From Candidatus Leptofilum proximum (GTDB taxonomy: Bacteria > Chloroflexota > Anaerolineae > Promineifilales > Promineifilaceae): 64,000 nucleotides of DNA. The stretch spans positions 1,054,001 through 1,118,000 of the forward strand of contig JADJXK010000001.1 in assembly GCA_016710325.1 (NCBI GenBank), read 5' to 3'. The notes under the pieces are model-generated. The model made no database searches, was not told the DNA's origin, and saw only the letters and a program-made list of their open reading frames with translations. Below, in pieces: positions 48,529 to 60,500 of this stretch. Position 1 is the stretch's first letter; each line of letters begins with the position of its first letter. The translations under genes were made by a program, and so were the position numbers.

Positions 48529-51500
48529 TTAATTCCCGCCGCTGACCAGGGGCAGATACAGGTTGAAAAACGGCGTTACGTTGACGGTGATCGGGCCGTG
48601 GACTTCGGTGGCACCACCGGTTTCTACATCAACCAGCCAGTAGTAGTACAGGCCATCGGCGGGAACCGTGTCTGTGTAGCTGTAGCTGGCGCCGGGGCCG
48701 CTGCCGCCGGGAACGGCCGTTGGCTCAAAGTGAATCTCCGTGGCCCCGGCAAAGCTGCTGCCGCTGCTGCGGTAGATGCGGAAGCCGAAGTTATCCACCT
48801 CCGAGGCCGTGGTCCAGCTAATGCGCACCTGCTGGCTACCCAGGTTGGTGGCGGTGAAGCTGGTGAGGGTAACGGCCGTTGGCGTGGCCACAAAACCCAT
48901 ATCGACGCTCAGGTTGCTGTTGTTGTTGTCATCGCTGTCGTCGAAATTGTCCGGCTCCTGGTCATAGTCCAGCCGCACCGGCTCGCTGACGATGCCCGTG
49001 GTCCACGGTTCTACCTCGTCCAGGCCGTTGTCGTCGGTATCGGCGTTGTCGTCTGGGTCAACGGCGCCGGGGCTGCTCCAATACCCTTCCAGCGCACCAC
49101 CGGCCTGGAAGTTCTCCGCGCTCACCAGCACCCGGTATTCGCCGGGATACAGGTTGGTGAACTGGTAGAAGCCGTTCTGATTGGTGGTGGTGCTGATCGG
49201 CTGGTTGGTCACCGGGTGCCGCACGGGATTGCCGCTGCCATCCAGCAGGTAGATAACCACACCGCCGACGCCCGGCTCGCCGGGATCGATGGCGCTGTTC
49301 TCGTTGGTGTCCAGCCAGATGAAGTTGCCCAGCGTGAGCAGTTCAAAGAAGCCAAAGTCAACGGTGAGGTTGCTGTTGGCGTTGGCGTAGCTGCCGTCTT
49401 CGTCTGCACCTTCGTTGGTTGGTTCGAGGCCCACGCTGAGCGTGACGGGGTAGCTGACGATGCCGCCATTGGCCGGATCTGGATTGTTACGGCCGTTGTC
49501 GTCCACGTCACTGCTGTTGTTGTCTGGATCGGCTGCCGGGTCTGTGGCCGCGTTGCTGCGGCTGCTGACAAAGCCGTAAAGCGGATCGGTCCAGCCATCG
49601 AAGTTGCTCTCGGCTACCCGCACGATGTAGTCGCCGGTCGGGAGATTCTCGAACACGTAACGGCCGTTCGCGTCCGTCGTGGTGGTGAGGGGTTGGGCGC
49701 TGGCGGGCAGGGTAACCGGGTTGCCCACACCATCCAGCAGCTCCATCAGCACCCCGGCTGCTGGCTGCTCGCCCACATCCAACACGCCGTCATTGTCAAT
49801 ATCGAACCAGACGCGGTTGCCCAGGCGCAGGGTCTGGTAGAGACCGGCGTCCCAGGTGGGGTCGTTTTCGCCAGCGGTGAGGGTGGTAACGGCCGTTTGC
49901 CCACTCACCGGGTCCGCATCCGAATCATCCAGGTCAGTCACGCCGCTGTTGTCATAGGTCAGCGCGTAGCCCGCGGGCGGGATAAACTCGACAAAGTAGT
50001 CGTTCGGCAGCAGGTTGGTGAACTGGTAGAAGCCAGTGGCATCGGTGGTGGTGGTATCGACCAGCACGCTGCCGCTGGTGTACAGGTTGACCGTCACGTT
50101 GGCCACGCCGCTTTCACCACCGTCCTGAACGCCATCCAGGTCCACATCCAGCCAGACATAGTCGCCCAGGCTGGCGGTGGAGGGTGCGCCGGGCACGTAC
50201 AGCCCGGCGTCCCAGGTGGTGTCGTTTTCGCCTGCTACCAGGTTGGTTTGAATGGTCTGGCCAAAGGTGGCGCTGAAGAGGTTGGCGTCGGCGTCGGAAT
50301 CGAGCGCGTCGTCGCCGCCCTGGTCCTGATCGGTGAGCACGTAGCCTGTGGGCGGCACAAACTCGACGTGGTAGTCGCCCGGTGTCAGGTCGATGAACCG
50401 GTAGAGGCCGTTGGCGTCGGTGGTAGTGGTGCCCGCCAGGACGCTGCTGCTGTCGTAAAGGTTCACCACCACGTTGGCAATGCCCGGCTCACCGATGTCT
50501 TGCAGGCCGTCTTCGTCGGCGTCCAGCCAGACGTAGTTACCAATGGCCGCCAGGGCCGGATCCAGCGGCTGGACGAGGCCCGCGTCCCAGGTGGTGTCAT
50601 TTTCACCAGCCACCAACGTCGTGGGGATAGTTTGCCCGGTGGTCGGATCGGCGTCTGAGTCGATGGCGTCGTTGGCGCCCTGGTCTTGCAGGGTGAAGTC
50701 GTAACCACCGGGTAAGGTGAACTGCACATAGTAGTCGCCTGGCGTCAGGTCAATGAACTGGTAGAGGCCGTTGACGTCCGTTGTGGTCGTGTCCACAAAC
50801 GCGCCCAGGCCATCGTACAGATCGGCCGTCACGCCAGCCACGCCCGGTTCGCCTGCATCCTGCAAGCCGTCGCCGTCCAGGTCTTCCCAGACGTAGTTAC
50901 CGATGGCGGCCAGGGCTGGATCGAGCGGCCGTACCAGCCCCGCATCCCAGCTTACGTCGTTCTCGCCGGGGGTGAGATTGGTGGGCACGGTCAGCCCGGT
51001 GGTCGTATCGGCGTCAGAGTCGGCGGCATCGTCTGCGCCCTGGTTTTGCAGGGTGAAGCTGGTGCCGGTAGGCAAGACAAACTCGACGTGGTAGGTGCCG
51101 GGGGTGAGGTTGGTGAAGTGGTAACGGCCGTTCACATCCGTCGTGGTGGTCATGATTTGGGTGCTGCTGATGTCGTAAAGACGCACTTCCACGCCCGGCA
51201 CGCCCGGTTCACCCACATCCTGGAGGCCGTCGCTGTTCAGATCTTCCCAGACATAATCGCCCAGGCTGGCGATGGCAGGCACCAGACCGGCGTCCCAGGT
51301 AGGATCGTTTTCCCCGGCCACCAGCGTGGTGACGATGGTTTGGCCGGTGGCGGTGTCCACGTCGGAGTCGGTGGCGTCGCTGCCGCTGGCATCCTGGATG
51401 GTGAAAGCGTAGCCGTTGGGCAGTGTGACCGCCACGTAGTAGTCGCCGGGCGGCAGGTTGGTGAAGCTGTAGCCGCCGCTGGCGTTGGTCGAGGTGTTGT

Positions 51501-54500
51501 CTAGCAGGTCGCCGCTGCCGTTGTATAAGCGCACCGTCACGGCGATAACGCCACCTTCATTGAAGTCCTGCGTGCCGTTGAGATCGGCATCGAGCCAGAC
51601 GGTGTCGCCCAGGCTGGCGGTCGGCGTGTAGAGACCGCCGTCCCAAGTGAGGTCGTTTTCGCCGGAGGCCAGGTTGGTGAGGATGGTCTGGCCGGTGCCG
51701 GGGTCGATGTCGCTGTCCAGCGCATCATCACTGCCCTGATCCTGCCCGGTGACGGTGTAGCCCGCGGGCGGTACCACGGCCACGTAGTAATCGCCGGGGG
51801 CTAGGTTGGTGAAGCCGTAGTTACCGTAGGCATCGGTGGTGGTGCTGTCCAGCAGATTGTCGCTGGCGTCGTACAGGTTCACGGTGACGTTGGGCACGCC
51901 AAACTCGTCGGCGTCTTGCAGGCCATCCTGATCCGCATCCAGCCAGACCAGGTCACCCAGGCTGGCGGGGATGATGTAGAGGCCGCCGTCCCAGGTGGGA
52001 TCGTTTTCGCCGGACGTGAGGGTGGTAACGGCCGTTTGCCCACTGCCTGGATCAATGTCGCTGTCCAGCGTGTCATCGCTGCCCTGGTTTTGCAGGGTGA
52101 TGGTGTAACCGGTGGGCACTACTTCCACGTAGTAGTCGCCGGGCGGCAGGTTGGTGAAGCCGTACTGGCCAAACGCGTCGGTGGTGGTGCTGCCGATGAG
52201 CGTGTCGGCGCTGTCATACAGGTTGACCGTCACGCCGGGCACGCCAAACTCCCCGCTGTTCTGGATGCCATCCTGATCCGCATCCAGCCAGACCGTGTCG
52301 CCGATGCTGGCGGGCAGGATGTAGAGGCCTGCGTCCCAGGTGGGATCGTCTTCGCCGGGATCAAGGGTGGTGAGGATGGTCTGGCCGCTGGGATCGATGT
52401 CGGAATCGGCCGTATCGTCGGCGCCCTGGTCCTGGGCTACGATAATGTAGCCAGGGGGCGGCGTAACAACCACGTAGTAGCTGCCGGGCGGCAGATTGGT
52501 GAAGGTGTAACGGCCGTTGCCGTCGGTGGTGGTGGTGTCCAGTAGGGTGTCGCCGCTGTTGTACAATTCCACCGTCACGCCGCCGATGCCGTACTCATCG
52601 CCATCCTGAATGCCGTCCTGGTTGGCGTCCAGCCAGACAAAGTCGCCGATGCTGGCCGGGTCGATGTAGAGACCGGCGTCCCAGGTGGGATCGTCCTCGC
52701 CGGAGGTGAGGTTGGTGTTGATGCTGAGGCCCGTGGTGGTATCGACGTCGCTGTCCAGCGTGTCGTCGCCGCCCTGGTCCTGGCTGGTGATGGTGTAACC
52801 GATGGGCGGCGCCACTTCGATGTGGTAGTCGGCGGGAGCCAGGTTGGTGAAGCTGTAGTTACCGAAGGCATCGGTGGTCGTGGCAGTGATAAAAGTATCG
52901 CTGCTGTCATACAGGTTGACCGTGACGCCGGGCACGCCGTACTCACCGGCGTCCTGCACCCCGTCTTGATCCGCATCCAGCCAGACAAGGTCGCCCAGGC
53001 TGGCGGGCAGGATGTAGAGTCCGGCATCCCAGGTGGGATCGTCCTCGCCGGAGGTCAGGGTGGTGGTCGCGGTCTGGCCGGTGGGGTCGATGTCGGAATC
53101 GGCCGTTTCACCCGTCTGGTCTTGCGGGCTGATGCTGTAACCAACGGGCGGCGTCACTACGAGGTAGTAGTCGCCTGGGGGCAGGTTGGTGAAAGTGTAA
53201 CGGCCGTTGCCCAGGGTGGTGGTCGTGTCGATGAGGTTGCTGCCACTGTCGTACAGCGCTACCGTCACGCCGCCGATGCCGTACTCATCGCCATCCTGAA
53301 TGCCATCCTGGTTGGCATCCAGCCAGACAAAGTCGCCAATGCTGGCCGGGTTGATGTGGAGACCGGCGTCCCAGGTGGGGTCGTTTTCACCGGAGATGAG
53401 ATTCGTTTGAATCGTCTCTCCGGTGGTGGGATCGATGTCGCTGTCCAAGGCGTCATTGCCAACGTTTTGGCTGGTGATAGTGTAGCCAGACGGCGGGGTG
53501 ACGACGACGTAGTAATCGCCGGGTGGCAGGTTGGTGAAGCTGTAGCTGCCGTCAAAGGCGGTTGTAGTGGTGCTGATCAGATTGTCGCCGCTGTCATAGA
53601 GTTCAACCGTGACATTGGGCACGCCGTACTCGTTAGCATCTTGAATACCGTCTTGATTAGCATCGAGCCAGACATAATCACCAATGGAAGCCAACTGGTA
53701 AAAGCCAAAGTCGATGGTGAGATCGCTGTTATTATTGGAAACCGTTTCCTGCACATCTTCATCGACTGGTTCTTGAGCACTACGTAATTCAATCACGCTG
53801 CTTTGCACACCGGCAGAAGCGGCCGTTCCATCATTGTTGCCGTTGTCATCTGTGTTGTTTTGATCATCCGCACCAACACCGGGGCTGCCTAAAGCATCTT
53901 CATAGGTGCCACCGATGCCAAATATGTTGCCTGCGTTCCAGTTTGCGGCAACAACTTCAACCACATAATCGCCCGGAGGCAGATTGTTGAAGTTGTAGGT
54001 ACCGGATGCATCCGTGGTGATGTTTGTCACGGCTGCGCCATTCATATCGACCGCGGGCGTTGTGCCATCAGACAAGAAGAGGGCCACTTCGACACCCTGG
54101 ATGCCATTTTCGCCGGCGTCTTGTACGCCGTTGGCATTGGTATCGAGCCAGACACGGTTACCGAGGGAAACGGGCAGGTAGAAACCGAAGTCAATCGTTA
54201 GATCGCTGTTGTTGTCGGCGCTTGTTTCCTGGCTGTCTTCTAACGTGGGCTCATCGTTGCTGATGAGGCTAATTACGCTGCTTTGCACACCGGTGGAAGC
54301 GGCCGTTCCGTCATTGTTGCCATTGTCATCGGTGTTGTTCTGATTATCGGCACCCAGGCCAGGGCTGCCCAAGGCGCTGGCATAAGCGCCCGTTGGGCCA
54401 AAGACATTGGCCCCAGTCCAGTTATTGGCCACGATTTCAACCACATAATCACCTGGTGGCAAGTTACCGAAATTGTAGTACCCAGAAGCATCGGTCATGC

Positions 54501-57500
54501 GTACGCCAAGAAGGGCATTATCGACGTCGCGCGCCGGGGTTGTGCCATCGGCTAAGAAGAGATTCACTTCAACATCGGGAATGCCGTTTTCGCCAGCATC
54601 TTGAACGCCGTCTGCATCCACGTCGAACCAGACCCGGTTACCGAGGGACACGGGTTGGTAAACGCCAAAGTCAACGGTGAGATCGCTGTTGTTGTCGGCC
54701 GCTGTTTCTTGCGCGTCTTCTAGTGTGGGTTCATCGTTGCTGATGAGGCTAATGACGCTGCTTTGCACGCCGCTGGAAGCGGCCGTTCCATTATTGTTGC
54801 CATTGTCGTCTGTGTTGTCCTGATCGTCTGCGCCAACGCCGGGGCTGCCGACAGCACCTTCGTAGATGCCGCCCGTGCCAAATACGTTGCCGGCATTCCA
54901 GTTGGCGGCAATCATTTCCACAACGTAATTACCTGGCGGCAGGTTGCCGAAATTGTAATAACCGTTTGCATCGGTTGTAACATTGCTAACCGCATTGCCA
55001 TCGACATCAACGGCCGGGGTTGTGCCATCAGATAAGAAGAGAGCCATTTCGACGTCCTGAATATCCGGTTCACCGGCATCTTGCACACCGTCGCCATCTT
55101 CATCGAACCAAACGCGGTTGCCGATGGACACGGGTTGGTAGAAGCCAAAGTCGATGGTGAGGTCGCTGTTGCTATCGGGGGCTGTTTCCTGAGGGTCTTC
55201 AGACGTTGGTTCTGTTTGCGACGCCAGGGTAATGATGCTGCTTTGAACACCGCTGGAAGCGGCCGTTCCGTCATTATCACCATTATCGTCTGAATTGTCC
55301 TGGTCGTCTGCACCAGCGCCGGGGCTACCAACAGCACCTGCGTAGGTGCCGCCTGTGCCAAATACGTTGCCTGCGTTCCAGTTGGCGGCCGTGATTTCGA
55401 CCACGTAATCACCTGGCGGCAGGTTGTCGAAGTTATAGTAGCCGTTTGCATCGGTTGTTACATTGGCGACAGCATTGCCGGCGACATCCACGGCCGGCGT
55501 AACACCATCAGCCAGGTAAAGAGCTACTTCAACATTTTCGATATTGGGCTCGCCGGCATCCTGGACACCGTCGCCATCCTCATCGAACCAAACGCGGTTA
55601 CCGACGGACACGGGTTGGTAGAAGCCAAAGTCAATTGTCAGGTCGCTGTCGTTGTCGGCGACGGTTTCTTGGGGATCTTCTAAAGAGGGTTCGCCGTTGA
55701 TGGCGAGGCTGATCACCCCACTTTGCACACCTGTCCCCAAGGCCACAACACCATCATTGTTGCCGTTGTCGTCGCTGTTGTCCTGGTCGTCGGCACCCCA
55801 GCCGGGGCTGCCCAGCGCGCCTGCGTGGGTGCCACCTGTGCCAAATACGTTGCCCGCGTTCCAATTTGAAGGGAGTACTTGAACAACGTAGCTGCCGGGC
55901 GGCAGATTGGTGAAGTTGTACGTGCCACTACCATCGGTGATTTCATTGACAACGGCGCTGCCATCGACATCGACGGCTGGCGTGGTGCCATCGGCTAAGA
56001 AGAGCGCCAGCTCTACGCCGGCAATATTCGTTTCACCGCCGTCTTGATCGCCATCGGCATTGGCATCGAGCCAAACACGATTTCCGAGGGAGACGGGCTG
56101 GAAGTAACCGGCGTCCCAGGTCATATCCCGCTCGCCGGGGTCCAGGGTGGTAACGGCCGTTACACCGGTCACCACGTCGGCATCAGAATCGGCCGTGTCG
56201 TCACCGCCCTGGTCTTGAGGGCTTTCGGCATAGCCAGCGGGGGCAACAAATTCAACAAAGTAATCATCGGGGATGAGGTTATCAAAGATATAATAACCAG
56301 GGCTGCCACCGCCATCATTGATGGTAACCGTTGTGGCAACAGACGCACCATCATCCAAACCCGGTTCGGGAATCCCATCACCATCATCGAGATAGAGATT
56401 GACGGTGACACCGTTGATGCCGGTGCTGCCATCGTCCTGCGTGCCATTTGTATCTAAATCTTCCCAGACGTAATCGCCAATGGCGGCGGTGACGGTATCG
56501 GTGTGATCATCGGTGTTATTGGGTGGCGTGGGATCGTGTCCCTTTGTGCCATCATCGCCAGTTACGGCCGTATTGGTAATGTCGGCCGTATTGTCCGGCA
56601 ATGGATCATCAATATTGACCGCAAACTGAACGGTTGTGTCATCGCCGCTGTTGAGGTTGCCAATAGTCAATACACAGGTTGTGCCGGCGGCGGCACCGTC
56701 GGCGCAGCCAGCCCAGGTGGCACTGCTGCTGGCCAGGTTGAATGTGGTGTTGGCCGGTACAGTTTCAGTAATGACCACACCGGTGGCATCGGCACCGCCA
56801 ACATTTTCAACGTTGAGGTCATAAACAACCAGATCACCCGGAGAAACGTAGGTGACGCCATTTGTTTTGGTCAATACCAAGTCAGGCACGATGATTTCTA
56901 AATCGTCATTGTCATCGGTTGTGTATTCTCGTTCTTCATCAATGTTGGTGGCGTTGTCTTCATCACCGTCATTGACCGTGCTATCTAAAGTTGAGGCGTC
57001 TGTGACGGTAGCCACGTTGTTGACATTGGGTGGGCTGGGTGCCAGGTCGGGGTGCATGGTGACTGTAAAGGTAAATGTTTCCGAAGCACCGACCGGCAAT
57101 GTGTCGCCCGCATCGAGATCGTAACGCACGATGGTGTCACCACCAGAGGAAGACGTCGAGAATGTCCATCCAGCAGGTGTTGTTCCTTCGGTGATGTTGG
57201 TGAAGACGCTGTCGTCCAGCGGGTCTTCTACAACCACATCAAAAGCGGTCGATGTGCCTCTGTTTTCCACAACCAGCGTCACCACAGTTGATTCGTTTGG
57301 CGTGACCTGAGTTTTGTCAAAATCTTTTGTAATGACAATTTGCGGTTCTACCACGGTGACATCGACCGGGGGAACCGTTTCCGGTGTGCCGCTGCCGATT
57401 TGTACGGTAGCATTGTTGGTGAGGGTGGTCTGGCCGGGATTGACGCCATCGTTGCCGGGCACGTCCAGCACGACGGCTTGCAGGCTCACGCTGAAGCTGT

Positions 57501-60500
57501 TGTTGCTGGGGTCGTTGTCCGCGGGGACGGTGAAGCCGCCAAAGGTGAAGGTGACGTCGCCGCCGCTGCCGCCGGGGGCGGTGATGGTGGGGCTGGGCAG
57601 GGTGCCGTTGAAGCCGGTGTCATCGACAACGGCCGTTCCCGCCACATATGCCAATCCCGCAGGCAAATTATCCACAATCTCCAGCGAAGGAATCGTGCCT
57701 TCTGCCACGGAAACGCCAATGCTGTAGGTGATGACCTCGCCGATAGTGACGCTGCTGCCGCTGGTGTGGCCTGCGGAAGTGTTGACCAGCGTTTTGACGC
57801 TGGCGGTGCCGTCTACGGTGAGGGTGGCGGTAGATTCAACTTCGTAATCGTCCAGGGCGCCGCTGTTCAACAGCTCACTGCCATCGGGGTCGCCGCCGCC
57901 GTCACGTTCTTCTGCGGGCGTGTTGTCGAGGGTGCTCCAGGTGGCTGCGGCGGTGTTGGCGATGGTTTGGCCGGGAACGGCCGTGCCGCCAATGGTCGCC
58001 GAGACGGTGAGGGTGATGACGCTGCCCTGCGGGAAGTCGAAGCTGCCCGCAGCCGGGACACGAATCGTATTGCCCGTGAGATCGTAGCCAGGATCGGCGA
58101 TGCCGCTGACGGCCACGCTGTCTACGGTGATGCCCGTCAGGGTGCTGGGCAGCGTGTCGGTGATGACCACGTCGTAGGCATCGGCAGCGGTGGTGCTGGC
58201 GTGTGCCAGCACGATCTGGTAGCTAATACTGCTGCCCGCATCCAGCGGATCGGGCACCGGCGCAACAAGCTGCTTGGTGATTTGCAGCACGGGCTCCACC
58301 AGGCTGATGTTGACAGAGTCAGACAGGGTGGTGGGGCTGCCGTTGCGGGTGTAGGTAAGCTGGGCGGTGTTGGTGCGGGTGTTACCATTTTGGTTGCCCA
58401 GTTCGTTGAGGACAACGGCCGTTACCCGCACCAGGAACGTGTTATTCGTGGCGTCATTGTCGGCGGTGGTGGTAGTATCGCCAAAGTTCAGGGTGAGATT
58501 GGCTCCACTGCCGCCGGGGGCGGTGACGAGGGGTGCAGGCAGAGTGCCGTTGAAATCGGCCGTGAGAAGGCCGCCGCTGGCTGCGGCCGTTTCAATAATT
58601 TGGTGGCTCTGATAGTTCAATCCGACCGGCAGGTCATCCACCAGCACCAGGTCTTCAGCCACACCCTCAGGCAGCGTGACCAGGATGTCGTAAGTGAGCA
58701 TTTCGCCGATGGTGTAGCTGGTAGGCGAGATTTGCTTATCAATCGCCGGTGTGTTCAGGGAAACCGGCGCACTGGCGGAATCGAAGTGATCGTTCACGCC
58801 GCCGTCGCCGTTGCGTTCGCCGTTTGCAGCGCCGGAAGCGCCGGGGGTGTCGGAGCCGGTGCTGTTGCCGGTGGTGCCATTGCCGGGCAGGCTGCTGTAG
58901 GTGAGATAGGCGATGTTGGGGATGGTTTGTCCGACCGGTGCCGTGCTGGCCACGGTGGCAGTTACAACAATCGTCACCGCATCACCAGGATTGAGCTGGT
59001 CCAGCAAAACATTGACCTGGTTCAGGGGGATGTTGCTGGTGTTGGTCACGGTGGCATATCCAGGAGCGGTCACGTTCACGCTTTGCAGCACCAGGTTGCT
59101 GTCCAGGGTATCGGTGATGAGCACGTCGAAGGCCGTCTCAATGTTGGCGGCGCTGCTGTTGGTGGCCACCAGTTGGTACACAATGGTGTCGCCCGCGTCG
59201 TTCGGGGTGGTGGTTATGGTTTTGGCGAGCGACACGTCTGGTTCATCTATCTGAACCGAGACGTTGGGTGTGGTGTAGCTAAAGTTGTTGTTGTAGGTGA
59301 CGATGAAGTTGTTGTTGCGCGTACTGCCATGCTGGTTGCTGGAGATGTTAAGCACCAGTGCGTTAAAATCAACCAGGATATACTCCATCCCGGCATCACT
59401 GTCATTATTGGTAACGATGCCCAGGTTGAAAACGGGATCGGTGCCGCTGGCAAAAGTGGCTGGCGTAATGATGAATTGGCTCCAGGTGACAGTGCTGTCA
59501 GCAGTAAAGCTGACGCTGGCGCTGCCATCATTCAAAAACTGCAAACCGGCCGGCAGTCTGTCTGTGATGGCAAAGTCGGTGATGGTGCCTTCTGGCACGG
59601 GTACGGCCAACCGGTAACGCACAATTTCGCCCACGGCCAGGCGGGTGCCGTTGGTATGGGCTTCAGACGAGTCGATGATGCTTTTGACGGGCAGGTTCAT
59701 CAGCTGCACCTGGTAATCTTCAACTTCGCCGTCCACGGCCGTTCCCGCCGGACCAACGCCAGTTGCGGTGCTCAGGCGGAAGCGGGCGTAGGTGGTACCG
59801 GATACGGCCGTGGCCGGCACGGAGACGTTCAGGTTGGTATTGCCGCTGGTTACCACCAGATTAGTGGCAATCTGCTCGCCCACATCATTCCAATCACCAT
59901 CGGCATTGTAATCAATCCAGGCATTCAGGTACGCGGTGGTGGTTGTGGGCACGGTGGCGTTGATCGTGAGCGCGTTGCTTTGGTTGATGCGTAAGAGGCC
60001 GGAGGGCAAAGCGGCCGTGCCAGTGTAAGCAGGGAAGGTCACGCCGTTTTCGTCGTCGCCCGCCAGGTCATCGCCCCAGGCGGTGGCGGTGGGCTGGCCG
60101 TCGGTTTCGGCATCGACGCTGCTGCCCAGGAAAAGGCCGGGCACGATGATGTGCCGGGCGGCGTTGGCCGGATTGGCCTGCGAGGCGGCCTGCACCGGGT
60201 AACTGGCCGGGGCGTCGCCGTAATCAGCTTCAATCCACATGCCCTGGTCGATGGTGTAGTCGTCGGCGTCCAAAATGGTGAAGGGAGCGGTTTGGTTGTA
60301 GGGGCCAAATGTGGGGTCGGTTCCGGGAGTGAGGCCGTTGGAGTCAACGGCCGTATCCGCCCCCTGCTCCCCTGGGCTAAAGGTGTAAGTGAGCCCGTCT
60401 TGCGGCTGGAAAAAGCGCACAAAATAGTTGCCGTTCAGGATATTGTTAAATTCGTAATAGCCGGAATTGCCGCTGCCATCCGGGCCAGTGGTGCGAAAAT

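Noticed and set aside
48598..50658. 686-codon open frame antisense to the giant gene
   Set aside because: It is the mirror of the SdrD_B repeats; high GC and repeat structure keep it open. It has no start context or domain.
48900..56490. CRISPR-like periodic repeats
   Set aside because: Period is 350-480 bases, in frame, and codes for SdrD_B domains; there are no short identical repeats with unique spacers.
57340..59994. 884-codon open frame antisense to the DUF11 region
   Set aside because: Same reason: a Val/Gly/Ala-rich mirror frame of repetitive coding DNA.
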